Of a stretch of DNA of 64,000 nucleotides, positions 39,080 through 48,897 are shown one piece after another; within the stretch, counting starts at the first letter, position 1, and the number at the start of each line of letters is the position of its first letter. The notes beneath the pieces were generated by a model. The model searched no databases, was not told the DNA's origin, and saw only the letters and a program-made list of their open reading frames with translations. Where the stretch lies: the NCBI RefSeq assembly GCF_000576635.1, contig NZ_AVFL01000004.1, positions 62,001 to 126,000 on the forward strand, given 5' to 3'. The position numbers and the translations under genes were made by a program. The DNA comes from Skermanella stibiiresistens SB22 (GTDB lineage: Bacteria; Pseudomonadota; Alphaproteobacteria; Azospirillales; Azospirillaceae).

Positions 39080-40117
39080 ATGCTGGAGACCAAATTGGCG
39101 GTCGTCACCAACCTCAGCCTGAAACGATCAAAACCCGACGTGAACGCACTCGATAAGCTGACGGACCTGGTCGCTGACGACCTCAAGGCCTGCAACGCCC
39201 TGATCATCGACCGCATGCAGTCCCCGGTCGAGCTGATCCCTCAACTCGCCGGATACATCATCGCCGCCGGGGGCAAGCGGCTGCGGCCGGTCCTGACGCT
39301 CGCGTCGTCCCGGCTGTGCGGCTATGACGGCAGCCGCCACCAAGCGCTGGCCGCCTGTGTCGAGTTCATCCACACCGCGACGCTGCTCCACGACGACGTG
39401 GTGGACGAGAGCGACCTTCGCCGCGGTCTCGCCTCGGCGAACGCCGTCTTCGGCAACAAGGCCAGCGTCCTGGTCGGCGACTTCCTGTTCAGCCGGTCCT
39501 TCCAGCTGATGGTCGAGGACGGTTCGCTGGAGGTGCTGCGCATCCTCTCCCACGCTTCCGCCGTGATCGCGGAGGGGGAGGTGCTGCAGCTGACCACGTC
39601 GAACGACACCGGCACCAGCGAGCAGGCCTATCTGGACGTCATCCGCGCCAAGACGGCGGAGTTGTTCGCCGCCGCCTGCCAGATCGGCGCGGTGGTCTCC
39701 AACCGTCCGGCGGTCGAGGCCGACGCCCTGTTCGCCTATGGACTGAACCTCGGCATCGCCTTCCAGTTGGTCGACGACGTGCTGGACTATTCGGCGCTTC
39801 AGGCGCAACTGGGTAAGACGGTTGGCGACGACTTCCGCGAGGGCAAGATCACCCTGCCGGTGATCCTGACCTACCGGCGGGGCAGCGACGAGGATCGGGC
39901 GTTCTGGCGCCGGACGGTCGAGGAGATGGAACAGACCGACGGCGACCTCGACAAGGCCATCGCGATGATGAACCAGCACGGCGCGCTGCGCGACACGGTC
40001 GAGCGGGCCCGCCACTACGGCGCCATCGCCCGCGACTCCCTGGGCCTGTTCCCCGATGGTCCGGAGAAGCGCGCGATGCTTGATGTGATCGACTTCGTGA
40101 TCGACCGGGAGTTCTGA
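39080..40117 (+). CDS. polyprenyl (octaprenyl/decaprenyl) diphosphate synthase
   Basis: A 345-residue trans-prenyltransferase. First Asp-rich motif LLHDDVVDESD and second QLVDDVLDY bind Mg2+ and the allylic diphosphate; GGKRLRP and KTVGDDFREGK are typical. It makes the long isoprenoid tail of ubiquinone. Chain length (C40 versus C50) is not readable. The start is uncertain: ATG 39080 used, although a TTG at 39095 has a better GGAG. UbiA and UbiD genes lie a few kb downstream. Confidence 0.92.
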   Translation: MLETKLAVVTNLSLKRSKPDVNALDKLTDLVADDLKACNALIIDRMQSPVELIPQLAGYIIAAGGKRLRPVLTLASSRLCGYDGSRHQALAACVEFIHTATLLHDDVVDESDLRRGLASANAVFGNKASVLVGDFLFSRSFQLMVEDGSLEVLRILSHASAVIAEGEVLQLTTSNDTGTSEQAYLDVIRAKTAELFAAACQIGAVVSNRPAVEADALFAYGLNLGIAFQLVDDVLDYSALQAQLGKTVGDDFREGKITLPVILTYRRGSDEDRAFWRRTVEEMEQTDGDLDKAIAMMNQHGALRDTVERARHYGAIARDSLGLFPDGPEKRAMLDVIDFVIDREF

Positions 40118-40249
40118 GCCGCCACGCGCCAAAAAGTCCGCGCGGCGCGGAATTCGCCGCTTGCGCGGGACCGGCCTTGCCGGTATATACCCGCCACGCC
40201 GCACCACGGCGGTCCGGTGACGGACCCACGGGGGCGGCGGCCAGGGTAA

Positions 40250-40326
40250 CGGAGTGTAGCTCAGCCTGGTAGAGCACTGTCTTCGGGAGGCAGGGGCCGG
40301 AGGTTCGAATCCTCTCACTCCGACCA
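40250..40326 (+). tRNA. tRNA-Pro(CGG)
   Basis: A 77-base cloverleaf with encoded CCA (40324-40326). Acceptor CGGAGTG pairs with CACTCCG. The anticodon loop TTCGGGA gives anticodon CGG (codon CCG, Pro). The T arm has GGTTCGAATCC. It is followed four bases later by a very strong terminator. Confidence 0.95.
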
Positions 40327-40330
40327 TGAC

Positions 40331-40369
40331 GCAAAAAGGGGCCTCGGCATCGCCGAGGCCCCTTTTTGC
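40331..40369. terminator. perfect 18-bp bidirectional intrinsic terminator
   Basis: Arms 40331-40348 and 40352-40369 pair perfectly over 18 bp with a 3-base loop. The stem is flanked by A5 and T5 runs, so it works in both directions: for the tRNA on + and for the DivL-like kinase gene on the minus strand. Confidence 0.95.
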
Positions 40370-40416
40370 GTTTGGACCGTTTTTGATCTTGGGTTCGCTC
40401 CGCGCGCGGAGCGTGG

Positions 40417-42951
40417 TCAGTTTCCGGCGCGCGCCGCTCCGGCGGGGGCGGGCTGGCTGGCCGCTCCGACGCGGATTGGCAGGATGCAGCGGATGCAGGT
40501 GCCCTCGTTCATGCGGCTCTCGATCTCGACCCGGCCACCGTGCAGCTCGATGAAGCTCTTGACCAGCGACAGGCCAAGGCCGGCGCCGGTCTGGCGGGCC
40601 TGGGGGTTGGCGCGTTCGAAGCGACCGAACACCCGCTCCTGGTCGGCCGCCGGGATGCCGATGCCGGTGTCGCTGACCGCCAGCACGAAGGAGCCGCCGA
40701 CCCGCTCGGCCGAGACCAGGATGCGGCCACCGGGCGGGGTGAACTTGATGGCGTTGCTGATCAGGTTGAACACCGCCTGCTTCAGGCGCTTCTCGTCGGC
40801 GTCGATCGTGCCGATATCGTCGGCGTGATCGACCTCCAGCTTCAGGTTCTGCTTCCGCGCCCAGTCCCGCGTCAGGTTGAGCACGCTGCCGAGCATGGCG
40901 GGAATGTCCACGGGGGCCCGCTCCAGCACCATGTAGCCGGCCTCGACCGTGGCCAAGTCCAGGATGTCGTTGATCAGCAGCAGCAGGCGCTGACCGCTGT
41001 CCAACACGGCGCGGCTGTATTCCAGCTGGCGCTCGTTCAACTCGCCGAAATACTGGTTCGCCAGGATCTCGGCGAAGCCCATGATCGCGTTCAACGGCGT
41101 GCGGAGCTGGTACGAGACATTGGCGATGAACTCCGACTTCAGCCGGTCGGCCGCCTCCAGCGCCGCGTTGCGCTCGCGCAGCGCCTGCTCGACCCGCACG
41201 CTGTCGGTCACGTCCAGGAAGCTGGTCAGCACGGCGCCGTCGGGCAGGGGCACGCTGGAGAACTCGACCACCGAGCCATCCGCGCGCTCGATCCGGCCGT
41301 TCCGCGCGGTCCGTTCCAGGGTGCTGGCGATGCTCTCGTTCTTGAAGCCGTCCCAGTCGTTGCCGTAGTCGAAGAAGTCCTTCATCTTCTCGACCAGTTC
41401 GACCAGATGGGGCTCGCCGTTCAGATCCTCCTGCCGCAGCCGCCAGATCCGCGCGTAGGACGGGTTTGACAGCTTGAGCCTGCCATCGCCGCCGAACACC
41501 GCGATGCCCTCGGCGAGGTTGTCCAGGCTCTCCTGCTGGACCGCCATCAAGGTGTTGTAGGACGATTCCAGCGCCAGGGCGTTGGTGACGTCCTCCATGA
41601 TGAACATCAGGCCGCCAAACGGGTGCGGCACGATCAGCATGCGGAGCGTCGTGCCGTCGGGCAGGTGCAGCAGGTCCTCCGCCGCTTCGATCAGCGAGGT
41701 GAACTTGGACAGCTGTTCGCGCTTGTAGCGCGGGAAGTCGGCGTGTTCCGGCAGACGGCGGCGGGCCCGCAAGTCCTCCATGACCTCGCCATAGGTCGGT
41801 TCCGTCTCCAGCCAGCCCTCGTCCAGTCCCCACAACGAGACATAGGCCTGATTGTAGAACAGCATGCGGGTGTCGGCGCCGTAGATCGCGATCGGCGATC
41901 CAAGCTGCTCCAGCACCTCGCCATGGGCAGCGATATGGCGGTTCAGCTCACGCTGCAGGTCTTCCTGGGCGGTGACGTCGAGGGCGAATCCAACCAGGGA
42001 TCCCGCCCTATCTCCAGTTGGGTCTCCGGCTGGCGAACCTCCGGGGGAGGTCGCGATCGGCGCCTCGGTGATCGCGATCAGGCGGCGGGCGCCGTCGATG
42101 ACCAGGTGCCGCGTCTCGGATTGGACCTCGCCGCTGTTCCGCGCCTGTTCGGCCAGCGAGGTCCGGGGCTCCTCCGGCAAGTCTGGGACCAGTTCCCGCT
42201 GACGCTCCACGACCTCGTCGCGGCCAAGGTCGAGCGCCGCCGCGTAGGCGCTGTTGCACCAGGAGATCGACAGGTCGCGCCGGCGCAGCCAGACCGGAAA
42301 GGGCATCCTGTCCAGCGCGGACTGGATCTCGGCCAGCGTCTCGAGCGCGGCCGAACGGGCTTGGGTATGGCGGGTGATCTCGCCGGTGACGTGGCCGATG
42401 TCGCGCGCCCACAGCACGTCGAAGCTCAAATTGTCAGCGCCAGCGCCGCGCGACCCGCTCAACTCGAGCACCCGGCCGCCATCGGCGGTTGAGACGACGA
42501 TCTGGAACGGCTTGCCGGTCCGGCGCAGATGGCCGAAGGCGCCATTCAGCGCCGCCGCGTCGCTGGGGGCCAGCGCCGTTTCGATATCCTCCAGCCGGTC
42601 GCACCGGTCGACGCCGAGCATGGCCGCGAAACCGGGGGAAACCGCGTGCGCGCCATCCTGGCTCCAGCCGCACCACGCGTCGGGCGACGCGGACAGGAAG
42701 GCCTCCAACCGGGCGGCATCCGTTCTGGCGGCCATGGCCCGCCGCGACTCGCCCCGCAACCGCCAGGTTTGCCAAGCGAATCCCGCCAAGCCAACGGCGG
42801 CCGTGGCGCCCAGCAGGATGGAGCCGAGCGCGATCGATGCCCCGCCCGATCCGGTTTGCACCGGCGGGACTTGGGCGTACGCCGATGTCGCCATCAGTGC
42901 CGCGCCGGCCGCAGCCAGAAAGATCGTGTGTTTGGTAGCCAGCGTGCTCAC
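40417..42951 (-). CDS. DivL-like PAS histidine-kinase homologue with Tyr at the phospho-acceptor site
   Basis: An 844-residue protein with an N-terminal signal/anchor-like segment, a membrane segment at about 37-60, several PAS modules (about 80-560), then a HisKA-like dimerisation helix and an HATPase domain. The H-box reads NVSYQLRTPLN: Tyr614 replaces the phosphorylatable His. The ATPase retains the N box (NLISNAIKF, about 733), G1 (DTGIGIP), F (FGRFER) and G2 (GAGLGLSL). This is the arrangement of Caulobacter DivL, a pseudokinase-like regulator of the cell-cycle kinase CckA. A DivL role is inferred from this substitution and PAS layout. GTG start at 42951; no clear ribosome-binding site. 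Confidence 0.88.
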   Translation of the reverse strand: MSTLATKHTIFLAAAGAALMATSAYAQVPPVQTGSGGASIALGSILLGATAAVGLAGFAWQTWRLRGESRRAMAARTDAARLEAFLSASPDAWCGWSQDGAHAVSPGFAAMLGVDRCDRLEDIETALAPSDAAALNGAFGHLRRTGKPFQIVVSTADGGRVLELSGSRGAGADNLSFDVLWARDIGHVTGEITRHTQARSAALETLAEIQSALDRMPFPVWLRRRDLSISWCNSAYAAALDLGRDEVVERQRELVPDLPEEPRTSLAEQARNSGEVQSETRHLVIDGARRLIAITEAPIATSPGGSPAGDPTGDRAGSLVGFALDVTAQEDLQRELNRHIAAHGEVLEQLGSPIAIYGADTRMLFYNQAYVSLWGLDEGWLETEPTYGEVMEDLRARRRLPEHADFPRYKREQLSKFTSLIEAAEDLLHLPDGTTLRMLIVPHPFGGLMFIMEDVTNALALESSYNTLMAVQQESLDNLAEGIAVFGGDGRLKLSNPSYARIWRLRQEDLNGEPHLVELVEKMKDFFDYGNDWDGFKNESIASTLERTARNGRIERADGSVVEFSSVPLPDGAVLTSFLDVTDSVRVEQALRERNAALEAADRLKSEFIANVSYQLRTPLNAIMGFAEILANQYFGELNERQLEYSRAVLDSGQRLLLLINDILDLATVEAGYMVLERAPVDIPAMLGSVLNLTRDWARKQNLKLEVDHADDIGTIDADEKRLKQAVFNLISNAIKFTPPGGRILVSAERVGGSFVLAVSDTGIGIPAADQERVFGRFERANPQARQTGAGLGLSLVKSFIELHGGRVEIESRMNEGTCIRCILPIRVGAASQPAPAGAARAGN

Positions 42952-43171
42952 GGGGAGGGTGTTAGTTAACCTAGTTTAACTCATCCGATTAAGGACGTTA
43001 CATAAATGATGGGCGCTCGTCCATCACTACGCCCCTGGCGGGCGGTCATTTCCTGGCCCGTCCTATTTTTTCGCCGGTTGGCCAAGAGGTTAACCTTTGG
43101 ATGAAATCATCGTCCAAGCGGACGGGGACGGCGGACGGGAAACGCCCATCCGCCGGTTCCAGCCACTCCGC

Positions 43172-43399
43172 CTACTGGTTCGGCGAGCGGGTGATGGTCT
43201 TTATCGGGCCACGTGGATTGCCCGACATCTCCGCGATCTTGCGGTCCTGCGCCTCGATGATCGCGCGGGCCGGTTCGTCGCCGTCCAGCCCACCGATATC
43301 CGAGCTGGGGACCTTGCGGTTCGACGTCCGCGCGCCGTCCTGGTACAGGACGTCGAATAGGACATACGCGTTGTCCGTCGGTTGCTTCTTACGGGCCAT
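43172..43399 (-). CDS. small conserved-looking hypothetical protein
   Basis: A 75-residue soluble protein with a beta-strand-rich first half (AYVLFDVLYQDGA) and helical second half (ARAIIEAQDRKIAEM), ending in a Pro/Arg tail. GGGAGAGGGG upstream gives a strong start signal. No signal peptide, membrane segment or recognised domain. It lies downstream of the next small gene (43481) on the same strand. Confidence 0.65.
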   Translation of the reverse strand: MARKKQPTDNAYVLFDVLYQDGARTSNRKVPSSDIGGLDGDEPARAIIEAQDRKIAEMSGNPRGPIKTITRSPNQ

Positions 43400-43480
43400 T
43401 GCCCCTCTCCCAATTGCGATACAGGGTCAGCGGCGTTCTCTAGGGCATCGGCTCCACTCGCCGACACCGTCTCCATCGGC

Positions 43481-43711
43481 TTATGACGTTTGGCCCGACG
43501 CGGCTCCACCCGGCTGTGACTGCCCGGTTTCCCCCTCCGTCGTGGCGTCGGCGTCCTCGCCGCCATCGCTCTCGGCGTCTCCGTCCTCGGGGTTGCCCGC
43601 CTTGCGCTGCGCGGCGGCCTCCTCCTTCAGGCGAAGTTTTTCCTGTTTCTTCTGATCCTTGGCGCGGTTGCGGTCAGCGCGCTGCTGGTTGTAATTAGGC
43701 TTGAATGCCAT
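43481..43711 (-). CDS. small highly charged hypothetical protein
   Basis: A 76-residue protein. The first 45 residues are extremely basic and helical (QQRADRNRAKDQKKQEKLRLKEEA, in parts), and the C-terminal half is acidic and Gly/Ser-rich, probably disordered. GAGGAGG upstream fixes the ATG. A basic-then-acidic layout is compatible with nucleic-acid binding, but nothing proves it. Confidence 0.65.
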   Translation of the reverse strand: MAFKPNYNQQRADRNRAKDQKKQEKLRLKEEAAAQRKAGNPEDGDAESDGGEDADATTEGETGQSQPGGAASGQTS

Positions 43712-43877
43712 GGAACCTCCTCGGGACTCAGGCATTGTAGCACGCCGCCCTGACGCCACCGCAACCCCCGCCGCGCGTTAATCTCCCATCATCGCGGGGT
43801 GCGGACCGGTGATCTCCTGGGCTAGAGTGCCGCCGTCACCGAAGGGTTCGCGGAATTTTGATGGACGGATGCCAGCC

Positions 43878-44798
43878 ATGACCTCAGCCGGGAGCCGCGA
43901 CGGGTTCACCGATATTCGGCCGGACGGATGGATCGACCGCCTCGCCCCGGCGGCGGCGCGGCCCTATCTGAAGCTGGCCCGCCTCGATCGCCCGATCGGC
44001 ACGTGGCTGCTGCTATTCCCGTGCTGGTGGAGCCAGGCGCTGGCGACGCAGGGCTGGCCGGACCCCTGGATGATGATCCTGTTCGCCGTCGGCGCCGTGA
44101 CGATGCGGGGAGCCGGCTGCACCGTCAACGACATCCTGGACCGCGACATCGATGGCATGGTCGAGCGGACCCGGAGCCGCCCCATTCCCAGCGGACAGGT
44201 GACGGTACGCCAGGCCTTGGCGTTCCTGGTGCTTCAACTGCTGATCGGGCTGGCGGTGCTGGTCCAGTTCAACCTGTTCACCATCCTGCTGGGTGCGGCA
44301 TCCCTGGTGCTGGTCTTCACCTATCCGACCATGAAGCGCATCACTTGGTGGCCACAGGCGTTCCTGGGGCTGACCTTCAACTGGGGCGCCCTGGTCGGCT
44401 GGGCGGCGGTGACGGGAGGGCTGGACCTGCCGGCGGTCCTGCTCTACGCCGCCGGCATCGTCTGGACGCTGGGATACGACACGATCTACGCCCACCAGGA
44501 CAAGGAGGACGATGCCCGGATCGGCGTCAAGTCCACCGCCCTGCGCTTGGGCGACGCCTCCAAGATCTGGATCTATGGCTTCTACACCCTGACCTATGGC
44601 GGGTTGCTGGCGGCGGGGCTGGTGGCGGGTTTGGGTATTTGGTTCCAGATGGTCCTGCTGGCCGCCGTGCTGCAACTCGCGTGGCAGGTCGGCACGTGGC
44701 GGCCGGACGACCAAATGGACTGCTTGGTCAAGTTCAAGTCCAACCGCTGGTTCGGCTGGCTGGTGCTGGGCGCCATTGTCGCAGGCCGGGTGCTCTGA
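43878..44798 (+). CDS. ubiA: 4-hydroxybenzoate polyprenyltransferase
   Basis: A 306-residue integral membrane prenyltransferase with about eight hydrophobic segments. The first Asp-rich motif is NDILDRDID and the second YAHQDKEDD, which bind Mg2+ and the polyprenyl diphosphate. It attaches the polyprenyl tail to 4-hydroxybenzoate in ubiquinone synthesis at the inner membrane. ATG 43878 is preferred over 43869. A methyltransferase gene follows 58 bases later. Confidence 0.93.
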   Translation: MTSAGSRDGFTDIRPDGWIDRLAPAAARPYLKLARLDRPIGTWLLLFPCWWSQALATQGWPDPWMMILFAVGAVTMRGAGCTVNDILDRDIDGMVERTRSRPIPSGQVTVRQALAFLVLQLLIGLAVLVQFNLFTILLGAASLVLVFTYPTMKRITWWPQAFLGLTFNWGALVGWAAVTGGLDLPAVLLYAAGIVWTLGYDTIYAHQDKEDDARIGVKSTALRLGDASKIWIYGFYTLTYGGLLAAGLVAGLGIWFQMVLLAAVLQLAWQVGTWRPDDQMDCLVKFKSNRWFGWLVLGAIVAGRVL

Positions 44799-44856
44799 TG
44801 GCTTGATCCGCCGAATCCCCTTGCGTGGGGGTAAGCCCTGTGGGCAAGTCCGCGCG

Positions 44857-45579
44857 ATGACCTTTTCCCCAAACCTCGACTCCCCACCCCTCGGCCCCTT
44901 GGTCGGCCCACCCCCCGGTGACACGACGGCCGCCCGGCAGGCCTTCATCCAGGCCAACACGGAGCTGTCGACCGCTCCGCTGCTGCCGGAGGTGGCGTTG
45001 CATCTGGCGACCCAGGTGACGCCGTTGTGGGAGGCGACCGAGGTCGACCTCGCCGCCCGCGACCTGCCGCCGCCCTATTGGGCGTTCGCGTGGCCCGGCG
45101 GCAGGGCGGTCGCCCGGCACGTCCTGGACAATCCGGGCTTGGTGGCGGGGCGCCGCGTGCTCGACTTCGCGGCGGGCGGCGGCGTGGCCGGCATCGCGGC
45201 GGCCAAGGCCGGAGCGGCGCTGGTGATCGCGGCGGAGATCGACGACTTCGCGGTCGCCTCCATCGGGTTGAACGCCGCCGCCAACGGCGTCGCGATCGAG
45301 GTCTCGCGCCGCGACATCGTCGGCGACCCGATGCCCGGAATCCAGGTCGTGCTGGCCGGCGACGTCTGCTACGAGAAGCCGATGGCCGACCGGATCATCC
45401 CGTGGCTGCGCGGGCTCGCCCGGGACGGCGTGCTGGTGTTGCTCGGCGATCCCGGCCGCGCCTATGTCCCGAAGACCGGGCTGGAGCCATTGGCGCGCTA
45501 TCTGGTGCCGACCTCACTCGACCTGGAGGACAAGGAGATCCGGGAGACCACGGTCTGGCGGCTGCTGGGAACGGTCTAG
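44857..45579 (+). CDS. class I methyltransferase resembling ETF-beta lysine methyltransferase
   Basis: A 240-residue Rossmann methyltransferase. PPYWAFAWPGG and the SAM motif VLDFAAGGGVAGI (about residue 100) fit the ETFBKMT/PrmA-related group, which methylates lysines of electron-transfer flavoprotein beta in mitochondria and some alphaproteobacteria. The target here is inferred from the family. It follows ubiA on the same strand. Its last four bases overlap the convergent gene at 45576. Confidence 0.75.
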   Translation: MTFSPNLDSPPLGPLVGPPPGDTTAARQAFIQANTELSTAPLLPEVALHLATQVTPLWEATEVDLAARDLPPPYWAFAWPGGRAVARHVLDNPGLVAGRRVLDFAAGGGVAGIAAAKAGAALVIAAEIDDFAVASIGLNAAANGVAIEVSRRDIVGDPMPGIQVVLAGDVCYEKPMADRIIPWLRGLARDGVLVLLGDPGRAYVPKTGLEPLARYLVPTSLDLEDKEIRETTVWRLLGTV

Positions 45580-46292
45580 GCTCGCGCCAAGGCGTCGCGC
45601 GCCAGCACGGCGGTGATTTCGGCGCGGTATTCCTGGTCCATCACGATCCGGTGGATGAAGCCGTCCAGGGCTGTTCCCGGCGCCAAGCGGTCGCGCGCCA
45701 GTTCCAGCACGGCGCGCTGGTCCAGCGCCGGCCAGATCCTGCCGGCGCAGGCGATCGACTCGAAAGCGATGGGCGCTCCGTCCCGGGTCAGGACGCCGCG
45801 CCGGCTGAGATAGGCGTCGGCCGCGCCGATCATGCCCAGCCCCTCGATTCGCAAGGTGATGCCGTCGAGCCGGCGGCGGTCGTAATTGACACCGATGCCC
45901 TCGGTGGCGTCCATGCGGTCCAATTCGGTTTCTGTCAGCCATTGGACCGCGATGTCAACGGCGGCGCCCGGCGCCGGGCACAAGGTCGCGGGAAGGGCGC
46001 CGTAGCGGGTGAAATGGGCGGAGTGGACGACGTCGAAGCCCTCCAGGGCACCGCACAGGACCGGAATGGCGAGGGGAAGCGGCCAGTCCGCGAACTTGCG
46101 GGCGAGCTGTTCGGGCGACCGGTTGGAGCCGCAGGCGATGACCGGCACGCGGCCCTCCAGCAAGGCGGGCGTCAAGACCGGCAACGGGCGCTGTTCGCCG
46201 CCCTCGAACAGGTAGGAGCACCCCGCGAAGGCATAGGGATAGCCGCAGGCCAGCGCGATCACGGCGGGGTCGATGAGGGGGGTGGAAGCCAT
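45576..46292 (-). CDS. gamma-glutamylcyclotransferase-like hypothetical protein
   Basis: A 238-residue protein. VIACGSNRSPEQLARKF (about residue 52) resembles the GSN loop of the GGCT fold, and TETELDRMDATEG fits the second conserved strand-helix of that fold. The conserved acid/base Glu may be the one in ATEG. Substrate unknown; overall confidence in the family is modest. ATG 46292 lacks a clear ribosome-binding site. It is divergent from ubiD and convergent with the methyltransferase (4-base 3' overlap). Confidence 0.6.
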   Translation of the reverse strand: MASTPLIDPAVIALACGYPYAFAGCSYLFEGGEQRPLPVLTPALLEGRVPVIACGSNRSPEQLARKFADWPLPLAIPVLCGALEGFDVVHSAHFTRYGALPATLCPAPGAAVDIAVQWLTETELDRMDATEGIGVNYDRRRLDGITLRIEGLGMIGAADAYLSRRGVLTRDGAPIAFESIACAGRIWPALDQRAVLELARDRLAPGTALDGFIHRIVMDQEYRAEITAVLARDALARA

Positions 46293-46412
46293 GCGGCCGA
46301 CGGTGCGGTCTTCGCGCCGCGTCGTCAATCCGCTTGACGGCGCGTTCGGCAGGCCGATGTTAGGCCGACTGAGTCGAGACCACCATCCCAGACCTTCAGA
46401 GACGCTGATCCA

Positions 46413-47924
46413 ATGCCCTATTCCTCGCTGCGCGACTTCATGGACCGGCTGGAACGCTCGGGCCGTCTCGTGCGCGTCAAGACGCCGGTCTCTCCCGCGC
46501 TGGAGATGACGGAGATCCACACCCGGCTGCTCGCCCAGCAGGGACCGGCCGTGCTGTTCGAGAACGTCATCCGGCCCGATGGGTCGCGCTATGACATGCC
46601 GGTGCTGATCAACCTGTTCGGCACCGTGGAACGGGTCGCTTGGGGCATGGACCGCGAGCCCCACGAGTTGCGCGGCGTCGGCGAGACGCTGGCCTTCCTG
46701 CGCCAGCCGGAGCCGCCGGGCGGCTTCCGCGAGGCGCTGGACCTGATCCCGCTGGCCAAGACCGTGTTGTCGATGAAGCCGAAGACGGTCTCGTCGGCGC
46801 CGTGCCAGGAGATCGTGCTGAAGGGCGACGACATCGACCTGGGCCGCCTGCCGATCCAGGGCTGCTGGCCGGGCGAGCCGGCTCCGCTGATCACGTGGCC
46901 GCTGGTGGTGACCAAGGGGCCGGGCAAGAAGCGCGAGGACGACTTCAACCTCGGCATCTATCGCATGCAGGTGACCGGGCGGAACACGACGCTGATGCGT
47001 TGGCTGAAGCACCGTGGCGGCGCCCAGCATCACCAGCGCTGGGCCGCGTCGGGCAAGCGCGAGCCGTTGCCGGCCGCCGCCGTGCTGGGGGCCGATCCCG
47101 GCACCATCCTGGCATCCGTCACCCCCGTGCCGGACACGCTGTCGGAATACCAGTTCGCGGGACTGCTGCGCGGGCGCAAGGTCGAGCTGGTCGACTGCAA
47201 GACAATTCCGCTGAAGGTGCCGGCGCAGGCCGAGATCGTGATCGAGGGGCTGGTCAGCCTGGACGAGTTCGGCGACGAGGGACCGTACGGCGACCACACC
47301 GGCTATTACAACGCGGTCGAGCCGTTCCCGGTCTTCCACGTCACCGCCATCACGATGCGGCGGAACCCGATCTACCTCTCCACCTTCACCGGCAGGCCGC
47401 CGGACGAGCCGAGCGTTCTGGGGGAGGCGCTGAACGAGGTGTTCATCCCCTTGCTGATCCAGCAGTTCCCGGAGATCGTCGACTTCTGGCTGCCGCCGGA
47501 AGGCTGCTCTTACCGCATCGCCGTGGTCTCCATGAAGAAGGCCTATCCGGGCCACGCCAAGCGCGTGATGATGGGCGTCTGGTCGTTCCTCCGCCAGTTC
47601 ATGTACACCAAGTGGGTGATCGTCGTGGACGACGACATCAACGCGCGCGACTGGAAGGACGTGATGTGGGCGGTCTCGACCCGCATGGACCCGGCCCGTG
47701 ACATCACGGTGGTGGAGGGAACGCCGATCGACTACCTGGACTTCGCCAGCCCCGAAAGCGGTCTGGGCGGCAAGGTTGGTCTGGACGCCACCAACAAATG
47801 GCCGCCCGAGACCAAACGCGAATGGGGCCAGCAGCTCCGCATGTCCGACGACGTGATCGACGAGGTCACCCGCAAATGGGATAGCTACGGCATCCCGCTC
47901 CATGGCAAGCCGATTTGGAAATGA
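46413..47924 (+). CDS. ubiD: UbiD-family decarboxylase
   Basis: A 503-residue enzyme. [12 protein letters not shown] and the following RHGG-like stretch (KHRGGAQHH), [16 protein letters not shown] and [15 protein letters not shown] are UbiD hallmarks; members bind prenylated FMN and Mn2+/K+. It decarboxylates 3-polyprenyl-4-hydroxybenzoate in ubiquinone synthesis. The prFMN supplier UbiX is not in the window. Near ubiA, in keeping with the pathway. Confidence 0.93.
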   Translation: MPYSSLRDFMDRLERSGRLVRVKTPVSPALEMTEIHTRLLAQQGPAVLFENVIRPDGSRYDMPVLINLFGTVERVAWGMDREPHELRGVGETLAFLRQPEPPGGFREALDLIPLAKTVLSMKPKTVSSAPCQEIVLKGDDIDLGRLPIQGCWPGEPAPLITWPLVVTKGPGKKREDDFNLGIYRMQVTGRNTTLMRWLKHRGGAQHHQRWAASGKREPLPAAAVLGADPGTILASVTPVPDTLSEYQFAGLLRGRKVELVDCKTIPLKVPAQAEIVIEGLVSLDEFGDEGPYGDHTGYYNAVEPFPVFHVTAITMRRNPIYLSTFTGRPPDEPSVLGEALNEVFIPLLIQQFPEIVDFWLPPEGCSYRIAVVSMKKAYPGHAKRVMMGVWSFLRQFMYTKWVIVVDDDINARDWKDVMWAVSTRMDPARDITVVEGTPIDYLDFASPESGLGGKVGLDATNKWPPETKREWGQQLRMSDDVIDEVTRKWDSYGIPLHGKPIWK

Positions 47925-48656
47925 GATGAATTTTCCATGAAGCGGTCATGGTGCTGGCCGTGGGGAGCCAACAGGATCATCCCATCGGCTGGAACATCGC
48001 CAGCCTCTTCTCCGACAATATACGGGAGCAGCGTGACCGCCTCCTGTTCAACGACCTGAAAGGCCCGCCGCCTTCGCCCGCGGGCACCGGAAAGCCATGA
48101 TCGCGCAGTGGCACCACATGCTGAACAACTATCGTTCCGTCGATTGAGTGCGGGCGAGGTGAGGTGAACTTCCACGACCATGGTCCGGGCGAACAGTCCG
48201 CATGATGATGCTTTGCGGTTCGCGAACATCTTCGAGTCGCAGGTCGGCGATATACATTCACACGCTCAATTCGCCGACACCAGCGACCTCGAACGCGACC
48301 TGTCGACCGTCCTGTTCTTTTTCGAGGCGTACATGCGCCCGGCGATCTGGACCGAGTACAGTTTCAAAAATGCCAAGCGGTCAAATAGGTTTTGACTGCG
48401 GAATTGATTTTTCCAATCTTCAAGTCAATCGAGAAGATGTCGAGGCAAGGGAATTTTTAAGATTAAGTAAGTTCTGACATATAAAATTAAGATATAAGAA
48501 TCATTTCAAAGTCAAACCTGTAATTAATAGAAGATAATCGAGAAATTATTTAAATTTAACTATCAAGTTCGGCGTCATGTCACGAATTGAGCGCATCCAT
48601 TCGTATGCGATTTCAAGGATGGGCTTGCGTTCCCTTGTCATTTCATGGAGACGATT
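47925..48656. other. gene-poor stretch, AT-rich in its last third
   Basis: I see no complete recognisable gene here. 47925-48180 holds short open frames with GC-rich composition, e.g. + strand 47948-48100, of no known family. 48400-48600 is markedly AT-rich compared with all surrounding DNA. A possible frameshifted remnant is listed at 48180. Promoter for the small gene at 48657 should also lie here. Confidence 0.5.
48180..48477 (+). pseudogene. possible frameshifted remnant of an unknown gene
   Basis: From ATG 48180 a 71-residue open frame runs to 48395 with acidic, helical composition (DLERDLSTVLFFFEAYMRP). At its end the reading appears to continue in another frame (GFDCGIDFSNLQVNREDVEAREF) to 48477. 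A single frame change near 48370 would fuse both. I recognise no family. The alternative is chance open frames in an AT-rich patch. Confidence 0.25.
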
Positions 48657-48893
48657 ATGAATTATTTCCACCTCGCCAACGTTACTGGCACCGGCAAAGA
48701 GACTGGCTACGTGGGGCACGGAGCTTCGGCGGCCGTCAACGCTGGCGTCGTGACCGTGATGGCGCTCTCCCCGACGAACGACTTGGTTGTCGGCGGCACC
48801 TACACGATCACCGGTCCGGCCGGCAGCCACATCTCCTACAATACGACCTGCGCCACGGTTGCTGGCGCCTTGGCCACCTTCGACATCGTCTGA
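48657..48893 (+). CDS. small hypothetical protein
   Basis: A 78-residue protein starting MNYFHLANVTGTG, beta-rich (GVVTVMAL, GGTYTITGPAG) with Gly/Thr/Ala bias and little charge. GGAG six bases upstream strongly supports the ATG. No signal peptide or membrane segment is evident. It is isolated, preceded by AT-rich DNA and followed at once by a 14-bp hairpin, so it is probably its own transcript. No family recognised. Confidence 0.6.
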   Translation: MNYFHLANVTGTGKETGYVGHGASAAVNAGVVTVMALSPTNDLVVGGTYTITGPAGSHISYNTTCATVAGALATFDIV

Positions 48894-48897
48894 TGAA

